Positions 47,991 to 58,418 of a DNA stretch of 64,000 nucleotides are shown here, piece by piece. Origin of the DNA: JADKAV01 sp963733395 (GTDB lineage: Bacteria > Actinomycetota > Actinomycetes > S36-B12 > UBA10799); assembly GCA_963733395.1 (NCBI GenBank), contig CAVTCZ010000003.1, forward strand, positions 1 through 64,000, in the 5' to 3' direction. Numbering within the stretch: the first letter of the stretch is position 1; the number at the start of each line of letters is the position of its first letter. The position numbers and the translations under genes are program-made. The notes under the pieces were generated by a model. That model ran no database searches. It worked only from the letters and a program-made list of their open reading frames with translations, and was not told the origin of the DNA.

Positions 47991-49105
47991 ACGACCACCG
48001 CCGGGACGGTCGAGCCGAAGCCCTCCCGGGTGATCGTGAACCGCTGCCGGTACGACCCCGGGGCGAGGTCGTGGGTGACCCGCTGCACGTACCACAGCCC
48101 GTCGTGCGACCAGCCCGCGCCGCGCACGCCGACCAGGCCGCGGGGTCGCAGGACGCTGCCGTACCGGCCCCCGTCCAGTTCGCCCTCCCCGATGACCGCG
48201 TCCACGCTGCGGTCGACCTCCGCCTGCGCCCGCGCGTACGCGGTCGTCGGCCCGATGCCACCGTCCCGGAACCGCCGGGTGCGGCTCGAGGTGGCCCACA
48301 GCGGTACGGCTGCCAGCGGCGGGCGCAGGCTGGCGACCGCCCGCACCGGTACCGCCGCGCCCGTGCGCGGATCCTGCACCGAGCCCGCCACCCGGACCGG
48401 GGCCAGCGACTCGGTGCGGAAGTGCAGGCCGTCGACGTTGCTCACCGGACCGAGGTCCACCGACACCGCCGGCTGCGGCAGGCCCACCCGCACCGGCGGG
48501 CCCCAGTAGAACCGGCTGCTCCCCGGCAGCGGCCCGGGCAGCACGTAGGCGGCGTACCCGTGGCGCTGCGCCAGGGCCACGAGGTGCCGCAGGTCGGTGG
48601 TGTGCTGGGTGGGGATCCGCTCGATCGGCAGCGGCGGGTCCATGTCCAGCGGCGGCACGGCCATCGGCACGATTCCGTGCGCGGCGTAGGGGGCCAGGAT
48701 CGCCAGGACCTGCGGGTAGTCGTCCAGCGCGGGATGCTCGGCGTCGCGCTCGTCCTTGTCGAGCAGCACGGACACGTCCTCCCCGGTCGCCGTGAACGTC
48801 GCCGAACCGGGGGTCAGCGTCACGGTGGTCACGATCCCGTCGAACAGCACGGTCGGGACCGCGCCGAACGTCACCACGAGCACCACCCGGGCGCCGGTGC
48901 GCACCGGGGAGGCGGTGAGCAGCTCACTGTCGGCCGCGCCGGCCGGCCCGGACCGGCCCGCGTCGAAGGTCAGCGTGAACGCCGAGCGCTCCTCGTCGGT
49001 CTCGACGACCTGCGCGCTGCGCAGCCGGGTGGCAACGGGCATGGGAAGGGGCACCGGCACGGTCGGTCCGGCGAGGACCGACAGGCGCATGCCGAGCCCG
49101 GGCAC
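47987..49105 (-). CDS. gpD-like (VgrG N-terminal-like) hub protein
   Basis: 372 residues related to phage late-control protein D and the first half of VgrG/Afp8: RLRSAQVVETDEERSAFTLT, TPGSATFTATGEDVSVLLDK and QHTTDLRHLVALAQRHGYAA. It ends in the tube-like fold with SHDGLWYVQRVTHDLAPGSY. It forms the trimeric hub that connects the tube to the spike. GTG start at 49105, three bases after the previous stop. ATGA overlap downstream. Confidence 0.87.
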   Translation of the reverse strand: MPGLGMRLSVLAGPTVPVPLPMPVATRLRSAQVVETDEERSAFTLTFDAGRSGPAGAADSELLTASPVRTGARVVLVVTFGAVPTVLFDGIVTTVTLTPGSATFTATGEDVSVLLDKDERDAEHPALDDYPQVLAILAPYAAHGIVPMAVPPLDMDPPLPIERIPTQHTTDLRHLVALAQRHGYAAYVLPGPLPGSSRFYWGPPVRVGLPQPAVSVDLGPVSNVDGLHFRTESLAPVRVAGSVQDPRTGAAVPVRAVASLRPPLAAVPLWATSSRTRRFRDGGIGPTTAYARAQAEVDRSVDAVIGEGELDGGRYGSVLRPRGLVGVRGAGWSHDGLWYVQRVTHDLAPGSYRQRFTITREGFGSTVPAVVV

Positions 49106-49108
49106 GAC

Positions 49109-49396
49109 TCAGACCCCCGGCGCCGGGATCGCGATCAGCGCACCCTCTTCGGCGACGAGCTCGTCGGGGTCCAGCACCCGATTGGCGTCGCACACCGCCC
49201 AGAAGGCGCACGCGTCGCCGAGGTAGCGTGCGGTGATCAGGTCCGGCCGGTCGTCGGCGGCCACCCGGTGCCAGACCATCGTCGGGCGGGCCGCCGGGAC
49301 GCCTCGGGGCAGCAGGTAGGCCACCTGTCGCAGGCCGCCCCGGCCGTCGGGGACGCCCGTGTACGCGACGGCGCTGCCGGCGTAGCGGCCGGTCAC
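49109..49396 (-). CDS. LysM/tail X-like small baseplate protein
   Basis: A 95-residue protein with the start TGRYAGSAVAYTGVPDGRGG and a C-terminal LysM-like motif (MVWHRVAADDRPDLITARYL, WAVCDANRVLDPDELV, GALIAIPAPG). This resembles phage tail protein X and the LysM part of Afp7. It likely helps join hub and tube. Coupled by GTGA to the CIS_tube gene upstream. Confidence 0.75.
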   Translation of the reverse strand: MTGRYAGSAVAYTGVPDGRGGLRQVAYLLPRGVPAARPTMVWHRVAADDRPDLITARYLGDACAFWAVCDANRVLDPDELVAEEGALIAIPAPGV

Positions 49397-50022
49397 GACG
49401 CACCGCCGGCGGCCGACAGCGCCCCGGACACTGCGGCCGTGCTCGCCAGGACCTCCTTCATCACCTGATGGGCCAGGAACAGCGCGTACCCGGCGTCGGT
49501 GGGCGGCAGGTCGTTGTAGGAGAGCACCTGGGCGCTGACCTCCACGGACGCCCGGATCGGGTTGAGCGAGGTGTCGAAGGCCTGCTCGGTGATCCGCAGG
49601 CTGGTCAGCCTGACCGGCACCGTGCGCCCCGGCCCCCACGCCAGCACCGTCAACGGCGCGTCGGGGGGCAGGATCTCGATGGTGCCGGCCAGCAGCAGTG
49701 CGGTGTTGGCGATCACCTGGATGCTGCTCGGGTACAGCAGCATCTCCAGGGCGGCGAGCTGCCCGGCGACACCTGTTGCGGTGGCCAGCGGGTCCGCAGC
49801 CGCCAGCCCGTCGGTCGCGTCGATCTCGACCGTCATCGTGATCTGCTCGGTCGGCGCTGCTGAGATCCGGTGGGTGTTGCCGGCGGCCTCGTGCGGTGTG
49901 AGGGACCGGATCACGTTGTCCGGGTTGTACTGGAAGACCACGATCCGCGACAGCGGACTGCGCGGATCGACCGCGACGATGGCGCCGCGCAGCGTACGGG
50001 GTGTCCCCGGGAAGGTGCCCAC
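49393..50022 (-). CDS. CIS_tube (Afp7-like) protein
   Basis: 209 residues. It begins RGAIVAVDPRSPLSRIVVFQ followed by YNPDNVIRSLTPHE, the pattern of the CIS_tube N-terminal domain (Afp7/Pvc7). The fold repeats the tube beta barrel and sits between hub and tube. The start is a GTG at 50022. If the -10 at 50035-50030 is right, transcription begins at or next to this codon and the message is leaderless. First gene of the left-pointing arm. Confidence 0.85.
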   Translation of the reverse strand: MGTFPGTPRTLRGAIVAVDPRSPLSRIVVFQYNPDNVIRSLTPHEAAGNTHRISAAPTEQITMTVEIDATDGLAAADPLATATGVAGQLAALEMLLYPSSIQVIANTALLLAGTIEILPPDAPLTVLAWGPGRTVPVRLTSLRITEQAFDTSLNPIRASVEVSAQVLSYNDLPPTDAGYALFLAHQVMKEVLASTAAVSGALSAAGGAS

Positions 50023-50029
50023 GCGCCGC

Positions 50030-50084
50030 AGCCTTGCCCGGCAGCGTCACGCCGGTGTCACGCCGGCGTCACGCCGGTCACCCG
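50030..50084 (-). promoter_or_regulatory. SARP-type direct repeats and -10 before the baseplate operon
   Basis: On the minus strand GTGAC occurs four times, with starts spaced 9, 11 and 11 bp; the last is GTGACGC (50050-50044). Eight bases later is AAGGCT (50035-50030), a weak TAnnnT-type -10. The three 11-bp-spaced heptamers and the 8-bp gap are the same as before the sheath operon at 28322-28364. Confidence 0.75.
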
Positions 50085-50186
50085 GTGCGGTAGTCCGCAT
50101 GGTCCCGCGCCCGAGGGGCCGATCGTGGGATATCGGGTTGCGCCCGCGGGAACCAGAATGGTGGGCACCCAGCAGTGAGGGCAACC

Positions 50187-50930
50187 ATGGAAACCGATGG
50201 GCCGACCTCCCTTCCCGCACGACGGCTGCGCCGTGCGGGGACGCAGCCGCCGACCCGAATGGCGGTGCAGTTGCTCGGTGGCTTCCGGATCCTGGTGGAC
50301 GGGTCGCCGGTCGACCTCACGCCGGTCGCCGAGCGACTCGTGGCGATCCTCGGGCTGCAGGGCCGCACCAGTCGTTCGCGTCTGGCCGGGATGCTGTGGC
50401 CGGACACCCCGGAATGTCGGGCACTCGCGAGCCTGCGCACCGGCATCTGGCGGGTCAACCAGGCCGCCGACGCCCTGATCGTGCCCACCCGTTCCATGCT
50501 GGACCTCTCGCCGCGGGCCGAAGTGGACGTCCGTTCCTACGTGTCCGGTGCCGCCGCACAGATGCGCAGCGACAGTGCCGCGCCGGACGAAGTGACCGAC
50601 TACGAGGGGGACCTGCTGCCCGACTGGGATGAGCAGTGGTTGCTGGCCGAACGCGAGCGGTTGCGGCAACTGCGACTGCACCTGCTGGAGCAGTTGGCCC
50701 AGCGCCTGGCGACGGCCGGGAAGTTCGGGCTTGCGCTGGAGGCGGCCTTCGCCGCCCTGTCCGCGGATCCGCTGCGGGAGAGCGCCCACCGCACGATCAT
50801 CGGCATCCACATGGCGGAGGGCAACACGGGGGAGGCGCGCCGGGCTTTCGAGACGTGTCGGCGGGCCTTGGCCCAGGATCTGGGGGTGGCGCCGTCGCCG
50901 GCGACGGCCGGTCTGGTGGCGGCGCGCTGA
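50187..50930 (+). CDS. SARP-type transcriptional activator
   Basis: 247 residues: an N-terminal OmpR-like winged helix (VQLLGGFRILVDGSPVDLTP, VAERLVAILGLQGRTSRSRL, AGMLWPDTPECRALASLRTG) and a C-terminal bacterial transcriptional activation (BTAD) helical domain (DYEGDLLPDWDEQWLLAERE to CRRALAQDLGVAPSP). It has the small SARP layout of ActII-ORF4 and DnrI. It stands divergent to the baseplate operon, which has SARP-type repeats in front, so it is the likely activator of the injection system. The ATG at 50187 has GAGGG six bases upstream. Confidence 0.9.
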   Translation: METDGPTSLPARRLRRAGTQPPTRMAVQLLGGFRILVDGSPVDLTPVAERLVAILGLQGRTSRSRLAGMLWPDTPECRALASLRTGIWRVNQAADALIVPTRSMLDLSPRAEVDVRSYVSGAAAQMRSDSAAPDEVTDYEGDLLPDWDEQWLLAERERLRQLRLHLLEQLAQRLATAGKFGLALEAAFAALSADPLRESAHRTIIGIHMAEGNTGEARRAFETCRRALAQDLGVAPSPATAGLVAAR

Positions 50931-50956
50931 TCCGCTGGTCCGGTGTGAGTGTCGGG

Positions 50957-51049
50957 GCGGTGTTGCACCTGAGTCACAACCATCCACGTCGCCGTGATGT
51001 TTGTGGCGTGCAGGTGCTGCTGAGTTGTCGCTGCGTCACAAAGATCGAG
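50957..51049. repeat. palindromic repeat, family C copy 3
   Basis: It runs from GGCGGTGTTGCACCTGAGTC through GTGATGTTTGTGGC to GCGTCACAAAGATCGAGC. The TGATGTTTGTG and GTCACAAAGATCG ends match copy 2 at 28226-28299. It fills most of the gap between the SARP gene and the ABC exporter genes. Confidence 0.7.
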
Positions 51050-51091
51050 CGCAGGCGCAGGGCGTACTCTTGACCCCGTGCGGAGTCGCCT

Positions 51092-52826
51092 GTGATCGCC
51101 CTCATCTCCCGGTACCTGCGTCCCTACCGCTCGGCGTTGATCATCGTGGTCGTGCTGCTCACGGCGCAGGTGATCGCGAACCTCTACCTGCCGTTCCTCA
51201 ACGCCGACATCATCAACAACGGGGTGGTGACCGGCGACATCGGCTACATCGTGCAGACCGGGGCGATCATGCTCGGGATCTCGCTGGGTCTGGCGGTCAT
51301 CTCGGTGATCGCCGTGTACTACAGCGCCCGCACCGCGATGGCCTTCGGCCGGGACGTGCGCGGGGAGTTGTTCCGCTCGGTGGAGCGGTTCTCGCTGCGG
51401 GAGGTCAACGAGTTCGGGGCGCCGTCGCTGATCACGCGCACGACCAACGACGTGCAGCAGGTGCAGATGCTGGTGCTGATGGGCCTGACCATGATGATCG
51501 CCGCGCCGCTGACGGCGATCGGCGGCGTGATCATGGCGCTGCGCACCGACGTGCAACTCTCCGCGCTGCTGCTGGTCATCATCCCGGTGATGGGGGTGGT
51601 GATCGGCGTGCTGATGTGGAAGGCGGTGCCGCTGTTCCGCTCCATGCAGGTGAAGATCGACAAGATCAATGCCGTGCTGCGGGAGAACCTGGCCGGCATC
51701 CGGGTGATCCGCGCGTTCGTGCGGACCGACCGGGAGCAGTTGCGTTTCGCCGACGCCAACGAGGACCTCACGGACACCTCGCTGAAGGTGACGCGGTTGT
51801 TCGCGCTGACCATGCCGTCGCTGATGCTGATCTTCAACCTGTCGTCGGTCGCGATCATCTGGTTCGGCGGCCGGTTCGTCGACGAGGGCACCATGCAGAT
51901 CGGCGACCTCACGGCGTTCCTGTCGTACATCATGCAGATCCTGTTCAGCGTGATGATGGCCGTCATGCTCATGGTGATGGTGCCGCGGGCGGCGGCGTCG
52001 GCCGAGCGGATCCAGGCGGTGCTGCTGACCGATCCGAAGGTGACCGACCCGGAGGTTCCGCAGGCCCCGGTGCACCGGCTCGGCGTCGTGGAGTTCCGGG
52101 ACGTGGAGTTCCGCTACCCCGGCGCCGAGGACCCGGTGCTGTGCGGCATCAACCTCACCATCCGGCCCGGGCAGACCACGGCGATCGTCGGGTCGACCGG
52201 CGCCGGCAAGACCACCCTGATCAACCTCATCCCGCGGTTGTACGACGTCACCGGCGGGGCGGTGCTGGTCGACGGGGTGGACGTGCGGGAGTTCGCGCAG
52301 GAGGACCTGTGGTCCTACCTGGGGCTGGTGCCGCAGAAGGCCTTCCTGTTCAGCGGGACGGTGGCGTCCAACGTGCGCTTCGGGCAGCCCGATGCCACCG
52401 ACGAGCAGGTGTGGGACGCGCTGACAGTGGCGCAGGCGGCGGGGTTCGTGCGCGAGATGCCCGAGGTGCTGGACTCCGAGATCGACCAGGGCGGGACGAA
52501 CGTCTCCGGCGGGCAGCGGCAGCGGTTGAGCATCGCCCGGGCACTTGATCCGGCCCTGTCCGATCTACGTCTTCGACGACTCGTTCTCCGCCCTGGACTA
52601 CGCGACCGACGCCCGGCTGCGGGCCGCGCTGGTGTCGCGCACGAAGACCGCCGCGGTCATCATCGTGGCGCAGCGGGTCAGCACGATCCGCAACGCCGAC
52701 CAGATCGTGGTGCTCGACGGCGGCCGGGTGGTGGGCGTGGGCACCCACACCGAGTTGATGGCGGGCTGCGACACGTACCAGGAGATCGTGTACTCGCAGC
52801 TGACTGCAGCGGAGGCGGCGTCGTGA
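51092..52826 (+). CDS. ABC exporter half, subunit 1 (one frameshift)
   Basis: About 578 residues, with the frame change near 52550 just after the signature motif. Six membrane segments precede a nucleotide-binding domain with Walker A GSTGAGKTT, a canonical signature VSGGQRQRLSIARAL and Walker B YVFDDSFSALD. The catalytic Glu position is Asp, as in the degenerate site of heterodimeric exporters of the TM287/288 or LmrCD kind. The GTG start reads MIALISRYLRPYRSAL. The partner is the next gene. Substrate unknown, likely drug or lipid export. Confidence 0.9.
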
Positions 52827-52892
52827 GCGGGGTTCATGTGCCGATGTTGCCCTCACGAGGGGGGCGTTATGTCGGGTTCGGGCGCCTCGCAC

Positions 52893-53017
52893 ATCGAGTG
52901 TTGCGCGGTTGCGGGCCTGCGCCCGCGAGTGTTGCGCGGTTGCTGGTTTGCACCCCCCGGAACCAACAACGGTGCAACAGTCGGCACGGGTCGGGCGCAA
53001 CGACGCAACACTCGCCG
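52893..53017. repeat. palindromic repeat array, family B copy 2
   Basis: The left arm has two units with CGAGTGTTGCGCGGTTGC, the right arm has CAACGGTGCAACAGTCGG and then ACGCAACACTCG, and the centre is GGTTTGCACC next to CCGGAACC. The plan equals that of 8810-8968. It lies between the two exporter genes, just upstream of the ribosome site of the second. Confidence 0.75.
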
Positions 53018-53034
53018 CGACCGGAGGTGGCTCG

Positions 53035-55005
53035 ATGAGCGCGATGCGACCCGGCCCCCGGCCGGCGGGCGGGCCCATGGGTGGCGGCCCGGCGGACTGG
53101 GCATGACCCTGCCGGCGGAGAAGGCGAAGAACTTCAAGGCCACGTTCCAGCGGTTGTTGCGCAGGTTGCGCCCGGAACGCCTCATCATCGCGGTGGTGCT
53201 GGTGCTGGCCGTGGTCAGCGTGTTCTTCGCCGTGCTCGGGCCGTGGTTGCTGGGCCGGGCCACGAACGTGATCTTCGGCGGCGTCATCGGCAAACAGCTG
53301 CCGCCCGGGGTGAGCAAGGAGCAGGCGGTCGCCGGGCTGCAGGCACAAGGACAGACCCAGCAGGCCGACATGCTCTCGGCGATGACGCTGACCAACGGCG
53401 TGGACTTCGTGGCGCTCGGCCGGATCATCGCGCTGGTCGATCGTCGTGTACTTCATCAGCTCGGTGTTCTCGTGGGGGCAGAACTACCTGATGGCCGGGG
53501 TCACCCAGCGCACGATGTACCGGCTGCGCGAGGACGTCGACGTCAAGCTCGGCCGGCTGCCGTTGAAGTACTTCGACACCCACCCGCGCGGCGATCTGCT
53601 GAGCCGGGTGACCAACGACATCGACAACATCGCCACCACCATGCAGCAGACGATGACCCAGGCGATCACCAGCATCATGACCGTGATCGGCGTGCTGGGG
53701 ATGATGTTCTGGATCTCCCCGATCCTGGCGCTGGTGTCGCTGCTGACCGTGCCGCTGTCGTTCGTCGTCACGCTGTTCATCGCCAAGCGCTCGCAGGGCC
53801 AGTTCGTCGGGCAGTGGAAGTGGACCGGCAAGGTCAACGGCCACATCGAGGAGATGTTCACCGGCCACGAACTGGTCAAGGTATTCGGCCACCGCCCGAA
53901 GGCGATCGAGGAGTTCGACGACGCCAACGAGCAGATGTACGCCGCCAGCTTCCGCGCGCAGTTCATCTCCGGGATCATCCAGCCGGCGATGATGTTCATC
54001 TCCAACCTCAACTACGTGGCCATCGCAGTGATCGGGGGCATACGGGTGGCCAGCGGCACGATGAGCCTGGGCGACGTGCAGGCGTTCATCCAGTACTCCC
54101 GGCAGTTCACGATGCCGATCACACAACTGGCGCGCATCACCAACCTGCTGCAGTCGGGCATCGCCTCGGCCGAGCGGGTGTTCGAGCTGCTCGACGCGCA
54201 GGAGCAGAGCGCCGAGGCGGGCGGCGCACGCCTGGAACGGCCGCAGGGGCACGTGGAGTTCCGGGACGTGTCCTTCCGCTACGTGGAGGACTCCCCGCTG
54301 ATCGAGAACATGGTCCTCGAGGTGCAGCCGGGCGAGGCGGTCGCGATCGTCGGTCCGACCGGCGCCGGCAAGACCACGCTGGTCAACCTGCTGATGCGCT
54401 TCTACGACGTCGATTCCGGGGAGATCCGGCTCGACGGGGTGCCGGTGATGGACATGCACCGCGACGACGTGCGCCGCTGCTTCGGGATGGTGCTGCAGGA
54501 CACGTGGCTGTTCGCCGGCACGATCCGGGACAACATCGCCTACGGGGCCGAGGGGGCGACCGAGGACCAGGTGATGGCCGCGGCCAAGGCGGCGCGGGTG
54601 GACCACTTCGTGCGGACCATGCCCGACGGCTACGACACGATGCTCGACGACGAGGCCTCGAACCTGTCGGCCGGCGAGAAGCAGTTGCTCACGATCGCGC
54701 GGGCGTTCCTGGCCAACCGGCCGATCCTGATCCTGGACGAGGCGACCAGTTCGGTCGACACCCGCACCGAGGTGCTGATCCAGCAGGCCATGGCCACGCT
54801 GCGGGAGGGTCGGACGTCGTTCGTCATCGCGCACCGGTTGAGCACGATCCGCGACGCCGACATCATCCTGGTGATGGACGCCGGCCGGATCGTGGAGCAG
54901 GGCAACCATGAGGAGCTGATGGCCGCGCAGGGCTTCTACTACGAGCTGTACCAGTCGCAGTTCCTCGCCAGTTACGACGAGGACGCCGACGTGCCGGTGG
55001 CCTGA
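53035..55005 (+). CDS. ABC exporter half, subunit 2 (two frameshifts)
   Basis: About 655 residues. The Gly/Pro-rich N-terminus (MSAMRPGPRPAGGPMGGGPA) reads from 53035, where GGAGGTGG gives a strong ribosome site. A base shift near 53095 joins it to MTLPAEKAKNFKATFQRLLR, and another near 53440 joins the membrane domain. The nucleotide-binding domain has Walker A GPTGAGKTT, a degenerate signature LSAGEKQLLTIARAF and Walker B LILDEATSSVD with the catalytic Glu. The two halves are complementary: one has the good signature, the other the good Glu. Heterodimer with the gene upstream. Confidence 0.9.
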
Positions 55006-55114
55006 TCCGTCGCACGGCACGGCAGGGGGCGACCTCGGGTGCACGCAATGCGGCTTTGTGCGGATCGTCCCGGAGGGCCGCACTTCGCCAAAGGCGTCAG
55101 CGCGGGTCTCGCCC

Positions 55115-55525
55115 ATACGCTCGACTCAACCCGTACATCTCGTTCGACGCCACCGCCCGCGAGGCGATGCAGTTCTACCAGCAGGTCTTCGGCGGGGAGC
55201 TCGAGATGAACACGTTCGGCGGAGTTCGGCCAGCAGGGCACGCCGCACGAGAACCTCATCATGCACGCGGCCTTGGAGACCCCCAGCGGCTACACGCTCA
55301 TGGGCGCGGACACCCCGCCCGGGCATGGACCGCCAGCCCGGGTGGACGGTGCAGTTGATCGTCAACGGCGACGACGAGGCGGAGCTGCGCGGATACTGGG
55401 ACGCCCTGGCCGACGGCGCCACCATCGACACCCCGCTGGAGCCGCAGATGTGGGGCGATCAGTACGGCCAGCTCACGGACAAGTTCGGCATCATCTGGAT
55501 GTTCAACATCAGCACCCCGCAATAG
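55115..55525 (+). CDS. VOC-family (PhnB-like) protein (frameshifts, start unclear)
   Basis: The pieces NPYISFDATAREAMQFYQQV FGG in one frame and TVQLIVNGDDEAELRGYWDA to DKFGIIWMFNIS in another join into a 3-demethylubiquinone-9-methyltransferase-like VOC protein of about 135 residues. Two or more base shifts (near 55225 and 55320) break it. No start codon is visible in the first frame, probably for the same reason. Function in this family is mostly unknown. Confidence 0.65.
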   Translation: MRSTQPVHLVRRHRPRGDAVLPAGLRRGARDEHVRRSSASRARRTRTSSCTRPWRPPAATRSWARTPRPGMDRQPGWTVQLIVNGDDEAELRGYWDALADGATIDTPLEPQMWGDQYGQLTDKFGIIWMFNISTPQ

Positions 55526-55553
55526 GGGCTGCACAAGGAGTAACTTCGTCGCC

Positions 55554-56831
55554 ATGAGCGACTCCGTCACGCGAACCCCCGTCGGTGCCCTCGAGGAGCC
55601 GACCCAGTCCGTATCGGGTGCCTACTTCACGGGTCTGGCCCTGGCCAACCTGGGCATCATGCTGGCCTTCTTCGCGCCCCTGCAGAGCCTCCTGCCGCGG
55701 ATGTCCGAACAGATCGCGGGGCCGACCGGCAAGGAGACCGCGCTGGCGATCATCACCGGGATCGGCGTGGTCGGATCGGTGATCGGCAATCCGTTGGCCG
55801 GTGCCCTGTCCGACCGCACGACGTCCCGGTGGGGGCGGCGGCGGCCGTGGATGTTGGGTGGCTCGCTGCTGGGCTTCGTGGGTCTCGTGCTCATGCCGCA
55901 CGCCCCCAGCGTCTGGAGCCTGACGATCGTGTGGCTGGCGGTGCAGTTCGCCGTGAACGCCGCCTACGCCGGGCTGACCGCCACGATCCCGGACCAAGTC
56001 CCCGTGCGCCAGCGCGGCGTGGCCTCCGGGTTGGTGGGTCTGGCGCAGGCGCTCGGGCCGGTGGTCGGCGTCGGGTTGGTGTCCTTCGTCGTCGTCTCGC
56101 TGGTCGGCGGCTCGTACCTGACCGCAGTGCTGTTCGTGCTGCTGGTGCTGCCGATCCTGTTCATCCTCAAGGACCCGCAACTGCCAGAGAGTGAGAAACC
56201 CCCGTTCCACCTCGGTTCGTTCGTCAAGAGTTTCTGGGTCTCGCCCAAGGCGCACCCCGACTTCGGCTGGGCGTGGCTGGCCCGGTTCCTGGTCTCGCTG
56301 AGCATCGCGATGGTCACCATCTACCTGTTGTTCTTCCTCACCGACCACCTGCTGTTCGACGATGAGACGGCCGGTGAGCGGCAGACCGTGCTGCTCGCCC
56401 TCTACGCCGGCGGCACGATGCTCACCGCGGTCATCGGGGGCTACATCTCCGACCGGATGGGCAAGCGCAAGGTGTTCGTGATCGTCTCCACCTTCGTGAT
56501 CGCAGTGGCCGCGTTCATCCTGGCGTTCGTCCCCAAAGGAACCGATGGTTGGACCATCACGATGGTGGCGGCGCTGATCCTGGGCATCGGGTACGGCTGG
56601 TACCTGGCCGTCGACCAGGCCTTGATCACCCAGGTCCTTCCGACCGCCGGCGACCGGGCCAAGGACCTCGGCGTCATCAACATCGCGAACTCGATGCCGC
56701 AGGTGCTGGCCCCGGTGCTCGCGGCGATCTGCGTCACCCAACTCGGCGGCTACACCTCGCTGTACGTGGCGGTGGCGATCATCGCGATCGCCGGGGCGGT
56801 GGCGGTGCTGCCGATCAAGTCGGTGCCGTAG
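55554..56831 (+). CDS. MFS transporter
   Basis: A 425-residue inner-membrane protein with about twelve hydrophobic segments. The loop between segments 2 and 3 has the MFS motif (GALSDRTTSRWGRRRPWML), and a related one sits between 8 and 9 (GYISDRMGKRKVFVIV). The closest pattern is the sugar-cation symporter-like branch. Nothing shows the substrate. It ends three bases before the photolyase-like gene. Confidence 0.88.
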   Translation: MSDSVTRTPVGALEEPTQSVSGAYFTGLALANLGIMLAFFAPLQSLLPRMSEQIAGPTGKETALAIITGIGVVGSVIGNPLAGALSDRTTSRWGRRRPWMLGGSLLGFVGLVLMPHAPSVWSLTIVWLAVQFAVNAAYAGLTATIPDQVPVRQRGVASGLVGLAQALGPVVGVGLVSFVVVSLVGGSYLTAVLFVLLVLPILFILKDPQLPESEKPPFHLGSFVKSFWVSPKAHPDFGWAWLARFLVSLSIAMVTIYLLFFLTDHLLFDDETAGERQTVLLALYAGGTMLTAVIGGYISDRMGKRKVFVIVSTFVIAVAAFILAFVPKGTDGWTITMVAALILGIGYGWYLAVDQALITQVLPTAGDRAKDLGVINIANSMPQVLAPVLAAICVTQLGGYTSLYVAVAIIAIAGAVAVLPIKSVP

Positions 56832-56834
56832 GCG

Positions 56835-58261
56835 GTGATCCGCTGGCTGTTCGCCGACCAGCTCGGCCCGCACTTCCTCGACGACTGGGACGGCCCGGTG
56901 CTGCTCGTCGAGTCGCGGGCGGTGCTGCGGCGGCGGCGGTTCCACCGGGCCAAGGCGCATCTGGTGCTCGCGGCGCTGAGGGGCCGGGCGGCCGAACTCG
57001 GCGACCGTGCGGTGTTCATCCGGGCCGAGACCTACGCCGAAGCCCTGGCCCAGGTTGACGGCCCGGTGCAGGTGATCCATCCGACCTCGCGGGCCGCGCT
57101 GGCCTTGTGCGCGGGCTGGGGGTGGAGGTGCTGCCCCCGCGGGGGTTCGTGACCACCGCGGCGGAGTTCGAGCAGTGGACCGGCGGCAAGCCGCTGCTGG
57201 AGCGGTTCTACCGGGGGGTGCGGCGCCGGACGGGTGTACTCATGGACGGCGCCGAGCCGGCCGGTGGGCGCTGGAACTACGACGCCGAGAACCGGGAGCC
57301 ACCGCCTCGGGGAGCGCGGACGCTGGGTGTGCCGCAGCCGTGGTGGCCCGAGGAGGACGAGGTGGACGCGCAGGTGCGCGCGGACCTGGCGGCGGTCCCC
57401 ACGGTTGGCGAGGACGGGCCCCGACGGTTCGCGGTGACCCGGGGTGAAGCGCTCGCCGCCTTGGACGTGTTCCTGCGCGACCGGCTGCCGGGGTTCGGGG
57501 CCCACGAGGACGCGATGCTGGCCGGCGACCCGTGGATGGCGCACTCGCTGCTGTCGGTGCCGTTGAACCTCGGCTTGCTGGACCCGATGGAGGTGGTGCT
57601 CGCTGCTGAGGGGGAGTTCCGGGCCGGCCGGGTGCCGCTGGCGGCCGCCGAGGGTTTCATCCGGCAGGTGCTCGGCTGGCGGGAGTACATGTGGCACCTG
57701 TACTGGTGGCTGCCCGACGACTACCGGACCCGTAACCGCCTGTCGGCGCACCCGGCCGCTGCCGCAGTGGTGGCAGGAGCTGGGGGAGGCGGGGGCCAAC
57801 TGCGTGGACGAGACCCTGCGCGACGGTGCGCGAGACCGGGTGGGCGCACCACATCCAGCGGCTCATGGTCCTGGGCTCGTGGGCGCTGCAGCGCGGCTAC
57901 GACCCGGCCGCGCTCACCGACTGGTTCCACCGGGTCTTCGTGGACGGGTACGACTGGGTGATGCTGGCCAACGTGGTCGGCATGTCGCAGTACGCCGACG
58001 GCGGGATCGTGGCCACCAAGCCGTACACCTCCGGCGGCGCGTACATCAAGCGGATGAGCGACTACTGCTCCGGCTGCCGGTTCCGGCCCGACCGTCGCAC
58101 CGGCGAGCAGGCCTGCCCGTTCACCGCGGGCTACTGGGACTTCCTCGCGCGCAACGAGTCGGCCCTGAGCGGACAACCACCGCATGAAGCAGCCGCTGGC
58201 GGGGCTTCGCCGGCTGGCCGACCTCGACGAGGTGCGGGTCAAGGCCGCCGAGTTCGACTGA
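56835..58261 (+). CDS. FeS-type photolyase/cryptochrome-related protein (several frameshifts)
   Basis: The pieces join into about 475 residues: MIRWLFADQLGPHFLDDWDG, KPLLERFYRGVRRRTGVLMD, GGRWNYDAENREPPP, GWREYMWHLYWWLPDDYRTR, then WALQRGYDPAALTDWFHRVF, ANVVGMSQYADGGIVATKPY and CSGCRF with later Cys. This is the prokaryotic (6-4)-type photolyase family with an iron-sulfur cluster and FAD. Frame changes lie near 57120, 57760, 57820 and 58185. It probably repairs UV lesions with light. GTG start at 56835. The last residues read RVKAAEFD. Confidence 0.82.
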
Positions 58262-58418
58262 TTCGCGAACTTCGCGCCAGAATCGGCCACGGATGGCCGG
58301 ATTCGGCCGCGACGTTTCAGTGAAGCTTCGGATTCCGCGGCTAGGGCGTGTTCGACCGGACCGGCTGGCTCGGATCCGCCGGCTTGGTGAGCCGAAGTTC
58401 TCGCCAACGGCACGATCT

